From Methanolobus sp. (GTDB lineage Archaea > Halobacteriota > Methanosarcinia > Methanosarcinales > Methanosarcinaceae), in assembly GCA_029762595.1 (NCBI GenBank), contig JARVGJ010000008.1, forward strand, positions 38,856 to 102,855: a stretch of 64,000 bases of DNA, read 5' to 3'. Every line of letters starts with the position of its first letter. Positions within the stretch are counted from its first letter, which is position 1. A model generated the notes under the pieces. It saw only the letters and a list, made by a program, of their open reading frames with translations. It was not told the DNA's origin and made no database searches. Positions 27,351-36,203 of the stretch are shown here, one piece after another. Made by a program: the position numbers and the translations under genes.

Positions 27351-27561
27351 CACCTGTTTTTTGTTGAGCCGTCTACAGCCGACCGACTGAAAGACCCTTT
27401 AATTATATAAAACTTAATTAATAGCTTATAAGGGTTTTCTAATCAAGAGCAGTATAGCATAAAAATCATACCTTGTCGCTAAATTTCCACTGCAAGTAAA
27501 GTAAACTTTCGCCCAGGACACCAATAAATGTAAAAAGATAAAACTTAAAGAATAAAGTACT

Positions 27562-29178
27562 TCAATGCAAAAAGTGCCTCATTCCCGTAAATATCATGGA
27601 TATGCCTAGCCTGTTAGCAGTGTCAATTACCTCCTGGTCCCTGATAGAACCACCCGGAGACAATATATACCTGATACCAAATTCAGACGCATGTACAACA
27701 CTGTCATCGAATGGGAAAAATGCATCAGATGCCATAACGCACTTTGAGAAGATATCAGCTACATAATCCTCAAATAAGATATCAGGCTTCTCACGCTCAT
27801 ATATGACCTGCAGGTTCTCACGGGCTTTTGTTGCTGCGAGCTTCCTGATAGAATCAACCCGGTTAGGCTGTCCTGCACCCATTGAAAGCATCATGTAGCA
27901 ACCATCATCATATTCATATGCAAGGGCTACTGCATTTGACTTTACACATTTGCAAGCATGTAGCGAGAATTCCGATACAGCACGAAGATCCTCAGGATAT
28001 CCAATTTCGGTCACACAATCCCATTTATCATAGATACCAATGTTTCGAGATTGCTTCAGGACGCCACCAATAACATATTTATAAGTGTCATTTACGGTGA
28101 ACGGTTCATTCAGTTCCCCAAGCTCAAGAAGACGGAGGTTCGCACTTTTATTCTTAAGGTAATCAAGGGCATCAGGCTCAAAACCAGGAGCGAGGATGAT
28201 CTCTACGAATTTGCCGTTCAAAAATTCCGCCGCCTCCAGATCAAAGACTGTATTGGTACATATTATGCTTCCATAAGCAGATATGGGATCGCCGTCCCAG
28301 GCTGCCCTGAGAGCCTGCAGAAGGGTGTTGCCGGTTGCAAGTCCGCAGGGATTGTTATGTTTAACAATGGTCACTGCTGGTTTTGACGAGGAGAACTCCT
28401 TGACCGTCTGCAGGGCATTATCAGCATCTATATAATTATTATAAGACAGTTCTTTCCCATGGAGCTGTTTTGCGTTTGCAAGTGAGGGACCGCTTATATT
28501 GACACCCTTATAGAATTTTGCATCCTGATGCCAGTTCTCACCATACCTGAGAGTTATACCATCCGTATAATTCATGCGCAAAACATCCTGTCCAAGCAAT
28601 TCCTTGCTAAGGTAAGTGTCAATGGCGGCATCGTAATCCGCTGTGTGCCTGAAAGCCTTGACTGCAAGTATTTCCCTGGATTGCAGGGACACAACACCGG
28701 AGGAACGTATCTCCTTTAATACGGAGCCGTAATCATCCGGATCGCATACCACAGTGACAGAGCGGTAGTTCTTGGCAGCTGAGCGAAGCATAGCAGGCCC
28801 ACCGATGTCGATGTTCTCAATTGCCTCCTCAAGCAGCACGCCTTCCTTTGAAACGGTTATCTCAAAGGGATACAGATTTACAACCACAAGGTCTATCATT
28901 TCAACTTCTGCTTTTTGGGCCTCACCCATATGATCATGGTCATCCCTTATACAAAGGATGCCACCGTGGACCTTAGGATGGAGCGTCTTCACGCGTCCGC
29001 CCATCATTTCAGGGAAACCGGTGACGTCTGCCACATCCATGACCTCGATACCCGAGTCACGGAGAATGCGGGCAGTACCGCCGGTAGAGATGATCTGTAC
29101 ATCAAGTTTTTCAAGTCCACGAGCAAAATCTACAATACCGGTCTTATCAGAAACGCTGAGCAGTGCTCTCTTTAACAA
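27562..29178 (-). CDS. purH: Bifunctional AICAR transformylase / IMP cyclohydrolase PurH
   Basis: 538 residues. The last two purine steps: AICAR formylation and IMP ring closure. The N-terminal IMPCHase (RALLSVSDKTGIVDFARGL, STGGTARIL, VTGFPEMMGGRVKTLHPK-VHGG) and the AICARFT half (LRYGENWHQ, TIVKHNNPCGLA, FFPFDDSVVHASEFGIRYI, with the conserved Lys-His) are both present. The start is TTG at 29178, four bases after GGTGA; upstream in-frame codons encode nothing family-like and would approach the next gene. The bacterial-type bifunctional enzyme is unusual among archaea, many of which use PurP/PurO, but occurs in Methanosarcinales. Confidence 0.94.
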   Translation of the reverse strand: MLKRALLSVSDKTGIVDFARGLEKLDVQIISTGGTARILRDSGIEVMDVADVTGFPEMMGGRVKTLHPKVHGGILCIRDDHDHMGEAQKAEVEMIDLVVVNLYPFEITVSKEGVLLEEAIENIDIGGPAMLRSAAKNYRSVTVVCDPDDYGSVLKEIRSSGVVSLQSREILAVKAFRHTADYDAAIDTYLSKELLGQDVLRMNYTDGITLRYGENWHQDAKFYKGVNISGPSLANAKQLHGKELSYNNYIDADNALQTVKEFSSSKPAVTIVKHNNPCGLATGNTLLQALRAAWDGDPISAYGSIICTNTVFDLEAAEFLNGKFVEIILAPGFEPDALDYLKNKSANLRLLELGELNEPFTVNDTYKYVIGGVLKQSRNIGIYDKWDCVTEIGYPEDLRAVSEFSLHACKCVKSNAVALAYEYDDGCYMMLSMGAGQPNRVDSIRKLAATKARENLQVIYEREKPDILFEDYVADIFSKCVMASDAFFPFDDSVVHASEFGIRYILSPGGSIRDQEVIDTANRLGISMIFTGMRHFLH

Positions 29179-29230
29179 AAAATCACCGTATGAAATTGGC
29201 AGATATATACTATAAGGCTTCTGGTCAGAA

Positions 29231-31135
29231 TCATGAATTGAATTTGACAACGGGACACACTTCGATGCATTTCCCACAATGTACACATCCTTCCCTAATG
29301 ATTGCCAGTCCTTTCTTTATACTGATAAGTCTTTGCGGGCATTTACCCACACATACTCCACAACCACTGCAATGCAGTGCCCTTCTCACGGATATCTCCA
29401 CTTTCCTCATCAGTTTCCTGGCATCTCTGTCAGAGTCACTTCTTGCAGTGACATTCCCTGATGCGAATATCTGTGCACGGTCCTCACCATGGGACAGCAT
29501 GGCCACACCTTCCATATAGGTCGTTTTACCCACCGCCTCCAGCATCCCTGTCTGCTCAAGCCTTCCAAGGTCAACAGGACCGTCAAAACCCCCTTCTGCG
29601 GATATACCCCCCTGCCTGCAAGGACGATAACCGGATGTCACGGTAAAGTTAAGACTGGTTTCCCCGACCCCTTTGGGAACGATGTCTATTCCCTGTCTTT
29701 TTGCTATTTCCTTCAACTGGGAAGGCAGGTCTTTCCACCTCCAGAAACCATGCTTTACCCATTGCTCTGAAAGGCCCATACGTTCAGCATAGGAAAGCAG
29801 GTAATCATCAAGTTTCTTTTCCATTTCAGGATGTGTTTCCTTAAGCCTTACAAAATCGGCCATTGAACTGGAGGGACACAGCCAGCAGCCTATCCTGTCA
29901 AAACCCTCCCCGTACAAAGGATTGAACATGAGTTGTTTCTTGAAGATATAGAGCCACACGTGCATGGCTGTCCAGTTCTGAATAGGAGCTGCAGCAACCT
30001 GGTTACTTACCCACGGATTCTTCCAGACACGTTCACTTTTGGCCCTTGTACCGGACTCATACTTGCGCTGCCCGATAAAAGTAAGGCATCCGTTCTCATA
30101 ATTATCATTGATTATCTGGGTAATTGGACCCAGTTTACAGACCTTGCAGCACCATCGCACCTCAACACTGGGAGGACCGAAACTATCCACCGAATCCCAG
30201 AAAGCATTGCCACAACTTATCATTTTCAGCGGCTTGCCATAGAACTCTGCAACATCATGTACATTCTTCACGGTTTCAGGGAACTCGATACCCGTGTCTG
30301 CAAAAAGAAGGTCATAGTCATCAAGACATTCGCTGACAAGATGAAGCACTGCCAGGCTGTCCTTGCCACCGGAAAAGGATACTGTCACAGGCCGGTCCAC
30401 AGAGGATGAAACGTTCTTGATGAACTTGTGAGAGCGTTCTACAAACTCGTTCATGTAGAGCTCATTTGCTTTTACAGCATCATCCCATGTCTGCCCACCC
30501 CGGGGTACTGATATATCAGCAGGTTTGTCCTTAAACCGCACCTTAACAGCAGAACCTTTGCTCCTCTCAAGCATCTTTTCCCCATTCATACGTGCGCGCC
30601 CTGCCCCAAGCACTTTGCCCTCTGGGGTCAGGACTACCACCTCATCCATCTCCCCGATACATGTATCTGCATCCTTCACACCGGGAGCCAGTACGCTTGC
30701 ACCATCAAGTATGAACTTTTCAGCTCCTGCATCAATGCACACCCAGCTTTTCAGGTGTTTGTGGTCAGTACTACCAAATATCCTGCGTGCACCATTTAAA
30801 CGCAAAAGCAGGACCCATTTTAGCTGTTCAAGCTCAAAACGGATGTTAGCTATTACCTCTCCGTCAACTATGATCTCATCCATACGGTCATCATAAGGAG
30901 ATTTGTTAAGGATGACTACACGCTCATCGGCGATAAGGGGGGCATTGAACTGTTCAATTGAAATTTTATTAATGTGATCGATCTCGTATGGAAAAGCAGG
31001 ACGGATATCTCCCGGAGGGGTCACTGTCACCTGTCTGGTGACAGTACCACAAAAACATTCTTTACCAAGGACAGGAACATTACATGAAGGGCACCAGTGA
31101 AGGAGCAGTTCACCAAGATACAGAGGTTTTGACAT
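29231..31135 (-). CDS. Zn ribbon - PUA - PAPS reductase - ferredoxin fusion
   Basis: 634 residues. In order: a zinc ribbon (CPSC ... CFC, 15-29); a PUA-like domain (about 130-205); a PAPS reductase-type PP-loop domain (SFSGGKDSLAVLHL near 250, with WCCKVCKLGP and GCWLCPSSS, two Cys pairs); and two C-terminal [4Fe-4S] ferredoxin motifs (CSGCGVCVGKCP, CVHCGKCIEVCP). The PP-loop activates with ATP, the ferredoxins supply electrons. The PUA domain suggests an RNA partner, so it may insert sulfur into tRNA or act in sulfate or sulfonate reduction. It occurs in methanogens; substrate unknown. Confidence 0.86.
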   Translation of the reverse strand: MSKPLYLGELLLHWCPSCNVPVLGKECFCGTVTRQVTVTPPGDIRPAFPYEIDHINKISIEQFNAPLIADERVVILNKSPYDDRMDEIIVDGEVIANIRFELEQLKWVLLLRLNGARRIFGSTDHKHLKSWVCIDAGAEKFILDGASVLAPGVKDADTCIGEMDEVVVLTPEGKVLGAGRARMNGEKMLERSKGSAVKVRFKDKPADISVPRGGQTWDDAVKANELYMNEFVERSHKFIKNVSSSVDRPVTVSFSGGKDSLAVLHLVSECLDDYDLLFADTGIEFPETVKNVHDVAEFYGKPLKMISCGNAFWDSVDSFGPPSVEVRWCCKVCKLGPITQIINDNYENGCLTFIGQRKYESGTRAKSERVWKNPWVSNQVAAAPIQNWTAMHVWLYIFKKQLMFNPLYGEGFDRIGCWLCPSSSMADFVRLKETHPEMEKKLDDYLLSYAERMGLSEQWVKHGFWRWKDLPSQLKEIAKRQGIDIVPKGVGETSLNFTVTSGYRPCRQGGISAEGGFDGPVDLGRLEQTGMLEAVGKTTYMEGVAMLSHGEDRAQIFASGNVTARSDSDRDARKLMRKVEISVRRALHCSGCGVCVGKCPQRLISIKKGLAIIREGCVHCGKCIEVCPVVKFNS

Positions 31136-31190
31136 TGTGCATGCTCCATATTGAAATCTTAAATACTTTTTGCCACATAAGCGGCAAGTC

Positions 31191-32009
31191 CTAAAAGAAT
31201 TTTGATGCTAAAGAAGATCTCACATTACACATATCCGAATAGCTGCAACCATCACACAGAGGACTTTCCTTTTTATCCGGCATTGTCCCTTCTTTGATCT
31301 TCCTGACGCGACCAATGGCGCTTAATACCTGCCTTCTGTCGGTTGAATGGATGTTGACCTTCCTGAAGATCCCGGACCTTGCATAGAGAACAAAGCCATA
31401 CTTTACCGGATTTCCATGCATCTCTTCTGCAAGCATTGCAAAAGAGCTTATATGTAACCTGTCATTCATCCAGACACCTTTCTCAGGAGAACTTCCGGTT
31501 TTTATAATGACCGGGACGTAAGTGCCATCCATATCCAAAAGTCTATATGGGACACCGGTGACATTGAGTTTTTCAGAGTGAAGGTAAGGCTCTTCATCCC
31601 GGGCAGCCAGCCTGCCGGCAAGAATCGATATTTCCGGCAGGGAAATCTGCATGGAAAGATTTTCCTGGAGCATGCCAAAACAGGACCTTATGACCTGTGA
31701 TGCACATTCTATCATTTCTGCGCTAACTCCCTCCATTTCCACTGGGTATATATGAGGTATGGTCCCCAGTACCTCCAGAAGCAATTCCTCCAGGCGCTCA
31801 GATGTCACATCGTCTTTTGACGAAGAGCCTTTCAACATATGAGGATATGACATAGCCATTTCCTTTAATACAAGATGTTCTATAAAGTATTGGGAAGAAG
31901 AAGAGACTCCCTGATGACCGCGGCATGAATAATACAACTTCCTTGCACAGGAAAAATAAAGCGATAGTTCGGAAACTGTTATTTTAACTTTATCTTTTGT
32001 GAGAAACAT
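31191..32009 (-). CDS. Cas4-like protein, likely catalytically dead
   Basis: 272 residues. The frame of the Cas4/Dna2 RecB-like family is visible: an early Cys (SCARKLYYS, Cys21) and a C-terminal CDGCSYSDMC (Cys252, 255, 261), the four-cysteine iron-sulfur site. But where active members have G-x-x-D ... E-x-K, this has GVPY (Tyr155) and VPVIIK (Ile168, Lys170): both acidic metal ligands appear lost. No CRISPR array or cas gene is in the window. Possibly a solo Cas4 with binding or scaffold function. Directly upstream (same strand) of the PAPS reductase fusion. Stop TAG. Confidence 0.72.
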   Translation of the reverse strand: MFLTKDKVKITVSELSLYFSCARKLYYSCRGHQGVSSSSQYFIEHLVLKEMAMSYPHMLKGSSSKDDVTSERLEELLLEVLGTIPHIYPVEMEGVSAEMIECASQVIRSCFGMLQENLSMQISLPEISILAGRLAARDEEPYLHSEKLNVTGVPYRLLDMDGTYVPVIIKTGSSPEKGVWMNDRLHISSFAMLAEEMHGNPVKYGFVLYARSGIFRKVNIHSTDRRQVLSAIGRVRKIKEGTMPDKKESPLCDGCSYSDMCNVRSSLASKFF

Positions 32010-32132
32010 ATTTTAATAGTAGATATATAACATACTATAAATAGGTAAATGTTGCCAAACATTGTATATCGACAATAAGCGAACTTGTATTCGTTAAATA
32101 TATATGTGAATCTATCCTTAGGAATATAAAGC

Positions 32133-32873
32133 ATGAATGAAGACGAATCGCATGAAATGGTTCGCCAGCGTCTTGCAGAAAAGATGGCAGGCGAGATTAC
32201 GCTATCAGATAAGCCCGGAGAGGCTTTGAAAAAATGGCGATTGAACTTCGAGATAGCACAGACAGATCTTTCAGGCTACCTGAGCGTTTCCCCTTCTGTC
32301 ATCAGTGACTACGAGAGCGGCAGACGGAAATCTCCTGGCACGCTTATTGTGAGCAGGATAGTCGAAGCCCTCCTTAATATTGATTCAAACAGAGGCGGAC
32401 AGAAGATTCATGCTTATGAGGGGATACTTTTTGCAGATAAGAAGTCAAAGGCCATCTACGCTACATATGAATACACATTTCCAATGCAGGTTGCAAAGCT
32501 TGCCAATATAATCCAGGCGGATATAGTGAATAAAGGAATAGAGAAACCGCTTTACGGATTTACCGTTGTTGACAGTAAAAAGGCTATTCTTGAGCTCTCA
32601 TCACATGAGTTCCAGAAACTCTACGGATGGAGCACCGAGCGTGCAATGATATTCACCAAGGTCACAACCGGCAAGTCGCCGATGGTTGCCATCAGGGTAA
32701 CCAACCTTAAACCTGGGGCCGTTGTTATACACGGGCTGCGTGGAAATGAAGTTCATCTTATGGCAAAGAAAATGGCTGAAATTGACAGGATTCCCCTTCT
32801 TGCAACGACAATGGACATTGACGAAATGGTAGATGCGCTGAAAAAGTACAGTGAATACCATGTAATCGAGTAG
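32133..32873 (+). CDS. Archaeal HTH regulator linked to mevalonate genes
   Basis: 246 residues. A Cro/CI-like helix-turn-helix (about 30-75; WRLNFEIAQTDLSGYLSVSPSVISDYESGR) is followed by an archaea-specific C-terminal domain with GFTVVDSKKAILEL and MATT-type repeats. This regulator is commonly located in front of the HMG-CoA synthase gene, as here (36 bases upstream of mvaS), so control of isoprenoid synthesis is likely, though inferred. Stop is TAG, followed by TAA three codons later. Confidence 0.87.
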   Translation: MNEDESHEMVRQRLAEKMAGEITLSDKPGEALKKWRLNFEIAQTDLSGYLSVSPSVISDYESGRRKSPGTLIVSRIVEALLNIDSNRGGQKIHAYEGILFADKKSKAIYATYEYTFPMQVAKLANIIQADIVNKGIEKPLYGFTVVDSKKAILELSSHEFQKLYGWSTERAMIFTKVTTGKSPMVAIRVTNLKPGAVVIHGLRGNEVHLMAKKMAEIDRIPLLATTMDIDEMVDALKKYSEYHVIE

Positions 32874-32909
32874 ATATCACATTAAAATGCACATTTAAAC
32901 GGTGTTAAG

Positions 32910-33959
32910 ATGAGTGTAGGGATAGTCTCATATGGTGCATACGTACCAAAATACAGAATTAAGATCGATGAAATCGCCCGCGTATGGGGAGACGATGCAG
33001 AGATACTCAAGTCAGGACTGATGGTCTATGAAAAATCAGTGCCTGCGGTTGATGAAGATGCAGCTACTATTGCAGTGGAGGCTGCAAGGAGCGCAATTTC
33101 AAGATCGTGCATCGATGCACAAAGAATCGGGGCCGTTTACACAGGTTCGGAAAGCCACCCTTATGCAGTAAAACCAACCAGTACCATCGTTGCAGAGGCA
33201 GTTGGCGCAACCCCGGTGCTTACAGCTGCAGATTTTGAATTTGCATGCAAGGCCGGCACAGCTGCAGTCCAGGCCTGCATGGGACTTGTTTCCTCAAAAA
33301 TGGTGGATCTTGGCCTGGCCATAGGGTCAGATGTGGCCCAGGGAGCCCCCGGAGACGCCCTTGAATACACTGCCGCAGCTGGTGGTGTTGCATACCTTAT
33401 CGGTAACAAGGAGTCAGAACTTGTGGCTGTCATCGAGGATACATACTCCTTTACAACCGACACTCCTGATTTCTGGAGACGTGAAGGCATGCCATACCCT
33501 GAACACGGTGGCAGGTTCACAGGTGAACCGGGTTACTTCAAACATGTTACAAACGCTGCAAAGGGACTGATGGAAAAAATGGACACAAAACCTGCAGATT
33601 ATGATTTTGCTGTATTCCACCAGCCCAATGGCAAGTTCCCCACCCGTGCTGCTTCAATGCTGGGTTTCAGTAAGGAGCAGATAAAGCCCGGGCTTGTGGT
33701 CCCAAGGCTTGGGAACACTTATTCCGGATCATGTATGATGGGAATAGCTGCAACCCTTGACCAGGCAAAACCAGGGGATCGCATATTTGCAACCGCATTC
33801 GGCTCAGGTGCCGGAGGAGATGCATTCAGCATCAGAGTAACTGACAGAATAGATGAGATAAGGGATAAAGCAGCAAAGGTGGAGGAACTCCTTGCAGACC
33901 CGGTCTACATCGACTACTCCAAATACGCCAGGCACAAAGGAAAGATAAAGGTGGCATGA
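32910..33959 (+). CDS. mvaS: Hydroxymethylglutaryl-CoA synthase
   Basis: 349 residues. Condenses acetoacetyl-CoA and acetyl-CoA to HMG-CoA, first committed step of archaeal lipid isoprenoids. Starts [15 protein letters not shown]; nucleophilic Cys in [16 protein letters not shown] (about residue 111-116), catalytic His in [14 protein letters not shown], and the late GSGAGGDAF. It is followed ten bases later by the thiolase and DUF35; in methanogens these three proteins form a complex that channels acetoacetyl-CoA. Start ATG with GGTGTTAAG upstream. Confidence 0.95.
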   Translation: MSVGIVSYGAYVPKYRIKIDEIARVWGDDAEILKSGLMVYEKSVPAVDEDAATIAVEAARSAISRSCIDAQRIGAVYTGSESHPYAVKPTSTIVAEAVGATPVLTAADFEFACKAGTAAVQACMGLVSSKMVDLGLAIGSDVAQGAPGDALEYTAAAGGVAYLIGNKESELVAVIEDTYSFTTDTPDFWRREGMPYPEHGGRFTGEPGYFKHVTNAAKGLMEKMDTKPADYDFAVFHQPNGKFPTRAASMLGFSKEQIKPGLVVPRLGNTYSGSCMMGIAATLDQAKPGDRIFATAFGSGAGGDAFSIRVTDRIDEIRDKAAKVEELLADPVYIDYSKYARHKGKIKVA

Positions 33960-33969
33960 GGTGTCAAAA

Positions 33970-35142
33970 ATGAGAGATGTAGCGATCATAGGTATCAAGA
34001 ACACAAGTTTTGGCGAACAGTGGGACCGCTCTTTCAGAGACCTTGTGGTTGAGGCGGGAGTAGGTGCAGTAGATGACGCCGGCGTTGTCGGTGAGAAGAT
34101 AGACTCGATGTTTGTGGGCAATATGAGCGGCGGACAATTCGTCGAGCAGGAACACATTGGGGCATTGATTGCCGATTATTCGGGACTTGCAAAGGACATA
34201 CACGTGCCTTCAACACGTGTTGAGGCAGCATGTGCATCAGGAGGACTTGCGCTCCGTCAGGGAATATATGCCGTAGCTTCAGGAATTGATGATATCGTCA
34301 TTGCTGCCGGAGCCGAGAAGATGACAGATGTCCCCTCAGCAAAGGCATCCTCAGCACTTGCGGCAGCCGCTGACAGGGAATGGGAAGGCATCATGGGTGC
34401 AACCTTTCCGGGATTGTATGCAATGATAGCAAAGATGCACATGCACAAATATGGAACCACAAGCGAGCAGTTAGCATCTGTTGCTGTTAAAAACCACCAT
34501 AACGGACAGCATAATCCCATTGCCCAGTACAAGACCCCTATTACAGTTGAATCCGTCCTGAGATCCATAATGGTAGCAGATCCGCTTCACATATTCGATT
34601 GTTCACCTATTACTGACGGTGCATCCGCTGTGGTACTTGCACCTGCAGACATTGCCCATGAATTTACCGATACACCAATATATGTGAAGGCAACAGCACA
34701 GGCATCTGATACTATTGCACTGCATGACCGCAGGGATATAACCACCCTGGATGCAAGCGTAGTAGCCGGAAGGAGAGCATATGAAATGGCAAAGATGGGG
34801 CCAGAGGACATACAGCTTGTAGAGGTACACGATTGCTTCACGATTGCCGAAATATGTGCTATTGAAGACCTTGGCTTTGCAAAGAAAGGTGAGGGCGGGA
34901 TAATGACCCAGAACGAAGAGACAGCTATCGGAGGAAAAATACCTGTGAACACCTCCGGAGGGCTCAAATCCTGCGGACACCCTGTGGGAGCCACCGGTGT
35001 TAAGCAGGCTATTGAGATAGTCGAGCAGCTTCGTGGCGAGGCTGGAAAGCGTCAGGTAGATGGAGCAGAGATCGGAATGACCCACAATGTGGGAGGTTCC
35101 GGAGCAACTGCTGTTGTACACATATTCTCGAGGAACAGGTGA
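33970..35142 (+). CDS. Acetyl-CoA acetyltransferase (thiolase), archaeal type
   Basis: 390 residues from the ATG at 33970, which has GAGGTG six bases upstream; an upstream GTG (33961) lies inside that site. Makes acetoacetyl-CoA from two acetyl-CoA. The nucleophile is in [11 protein letters not shown], with [25 protein letters not shown] and a final GGSGATAVV. It is the SCP2-thiolase-like form that couples with HMG-CoA synthase through the DUF35 protein. Stop overlaps the GGTGAT site of DUF35. Confidence 0.93.
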   Translation: MRDVAIIGIKNTSFGEQWDRSFRDLVVEAGVGAVDDAGVVGEKIDSMFVGNMSGGQFVEQEHIGALIADYSGLAKDIHVPSTRVEAACASGGLALRQGIYAVASGIDDIVIAAGAEKMTDVPSAKASSALAAAADREWEGIMGATFPGLYAMIAKMHMHKYGTTSEQLASVAVKNHHNGQHNPIAQYKTPITVESVLRSIMVADPLHIFDCSPITDGASAVVLAPADIAHEFTDTPIYVKATAQASDTIALHDRRDITTLDASVVAGRRAYEMAKMGPEDIQLVEVHDCFTIAEICAIEDLGFAKKGEGGIMTQNEETAIGGKIPVNTSGGLKSCGHPVGATGVKQAIEIVEQLRGEAGKRQVDGAEIGMTHNVGGSGATAVVHIFSRNR

Positions 35143-35147
35143 TCATC

Positions 35148-35543
35148 ATGTCAGTACCAAGATTTTGGAGAAAGCAGGTAGCAAGGTACAATCTTGTAGG
35201 CACACACTGTAAGAAATGTGATGAGTACTTCTACCCCCCACGCAACATGTGTCCTGCATGCAGGCGTGAAGGAGAGATAGAGGATTACAAGTTCTCCGGG
35301 AAAGGGGAAGTTGTGACATACACTGTGATCCACACTGCTGCGGAAGGTTTTGAGAACCAGACACCTTATGTTCTTGGAATTATAAAACTGGAAGAAGGTC
35401 CAAGCCTCACAAGCCAGATAATATCTGAGCCTGAAACTGTGAAGATAGGCATGAAAGTAAAGCCTGTTTTCAGGAAACTGGGACAAGATGGTGAACAGGG
35501 CATGATCTACTATGGTACCAAATTCATCCCGGACAAATGTTAG
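35148..35543 (+). CDS. DUF35 zinc-ribbon OB-fold protein
   Basis: 131 residues from the ATG at 35148 with AGGTGAT upstream. An N-terminal helix (FWRKQVARYNLVG) precedes a rubredoxin-like zinc ribbon CKKCDEYFYPPRNMCPAC and an OB fold (GKGEVVTYTVIHTA). In the thiolase-HMG-CoA synthase complex it holds the two enzymes together and supplies a CoA-binding site. Stop is TAG and overlaps the CYTH gene by seven bases. Confidence 0.92.
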   Translation: MSVPRFWRKQVARYNLVGTHCKKCDEYFYPPRNMCPACRREGEIEDYKFSGKGEVVTYTVIHTAAEGFENQTPYVLGIIKLEEGPSLTSQIISEPETVKIGMKVKPVFRKLGQDGEQGMIYYGTKFIPDKC

Positions 35544-36067
35544 AAATTGAAGTTAAAGCCCGTGCCCATCACCAGAAGGTAAAAGAGCTGTTGAAAGGCA
35601 TGGGTGCTGATTTTATAGGTGTCCAGCATCACCGGGACACCTATTTCAATGCTCCTCACAGGGATTTTGCAAATACCGATGAAGCACTGAGGATACGCGC
35701 TGTCAATGGCAGGTCAGTAATGACCTATAAGGGAAAAAAACTGGACACCATATCCAAGACACGCGAGGAACTTGAGACCGAAGTGGACGGTGGAACAACC
35801 CGAAGCATCCTTCTTGCTCTGGGTTTCCATGAGTCAGGTGTGGTCAGAAAGACAAGGGAGATATTCAGATACGATAATATAATTATCTGCCTTGACAATG
35901 TGGGAAGTCTCGGGGAGTTCATTGAAGTAGAGATCATTGCTGAGTCTGACATTCAAAGCCATAGAAAACGAATATTCTCTTTTCTGGAGAAGTTTGATAT
36001 TCAAGAAAAAGATTCCATCAGGACATCCTATCTTGAGATGCTGCTTGAGCAAGGTGCAGGAAAGTAG
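35537..36067 (+). CDS. CYTH domain protein (class IV adenylate cyclase / ThTPase type)
   Basis: 176 residues. Starts MLEIEVKAR, the ExExK triphosphate-binding motif, followed by FNAPHRDFANTDEALRIR and the basic and acidic strands of the triphosphate tunnel fold (MTYKGKK, EELETEV, FIEVEII). Members hydrolyse inorganic or thiamine triphosphate or make cAMP; the archaeal function is not known, and a tripolyphosphatase is plausible. Overlaps DUF35 by seven bases. Stop TAG with a TAA soon after. Confidence 0.87.
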   Translation: MLEIEVKARAHHQKVKELLKGMGADFIGVQHHRDTYFNAPHRDFANTDEALRIRAVNGRSVMTYKGKKLDTISKTREELETEVDGGTTRSILLALGFHESGVVRKTREIFRYDNIIICLDNVGSLGEFIEVEIIAESDIQSHRKRIFSFLEKFDIQEKDSIRTSYLEMLLEQGAGK

Positions 36068-36139
36068 TTAGCTACATCTACTTTCTTTTAATCCTTTAAA
36101 ATTCGATTATCCATTAGCTGTAAGTTCATTTAATCCAAA

Positions 36140-36183
36140 ATCTTAAAAAATCAAAAAGCAAAAAGATGGGGTTTAGCCCATCT
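36140..36183 (-). terminator. Hairpin and T-tract downstream of metG
   Basis: On the minus strand AGATGGG and CCCATCT (36164-36170 and 36177-36183) form a 7-bp stem with a six-base loop, followed by T-rich stretches (36140-36163). It ends 20 bases after the metG stop and could also limit transcription from the convergent CYTH gene. Confidence 0.65.
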
Positions 36184-36203
36184 CAAAAAATATAAGCTCT
36201 TAA

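Noticed and set aside
31120..31193. UAG read-through of the Cas4-like protein
   Set aside because: The iron-sulfur Cys cluster already ends the domain, and the extension overlaps the start of the next gene.
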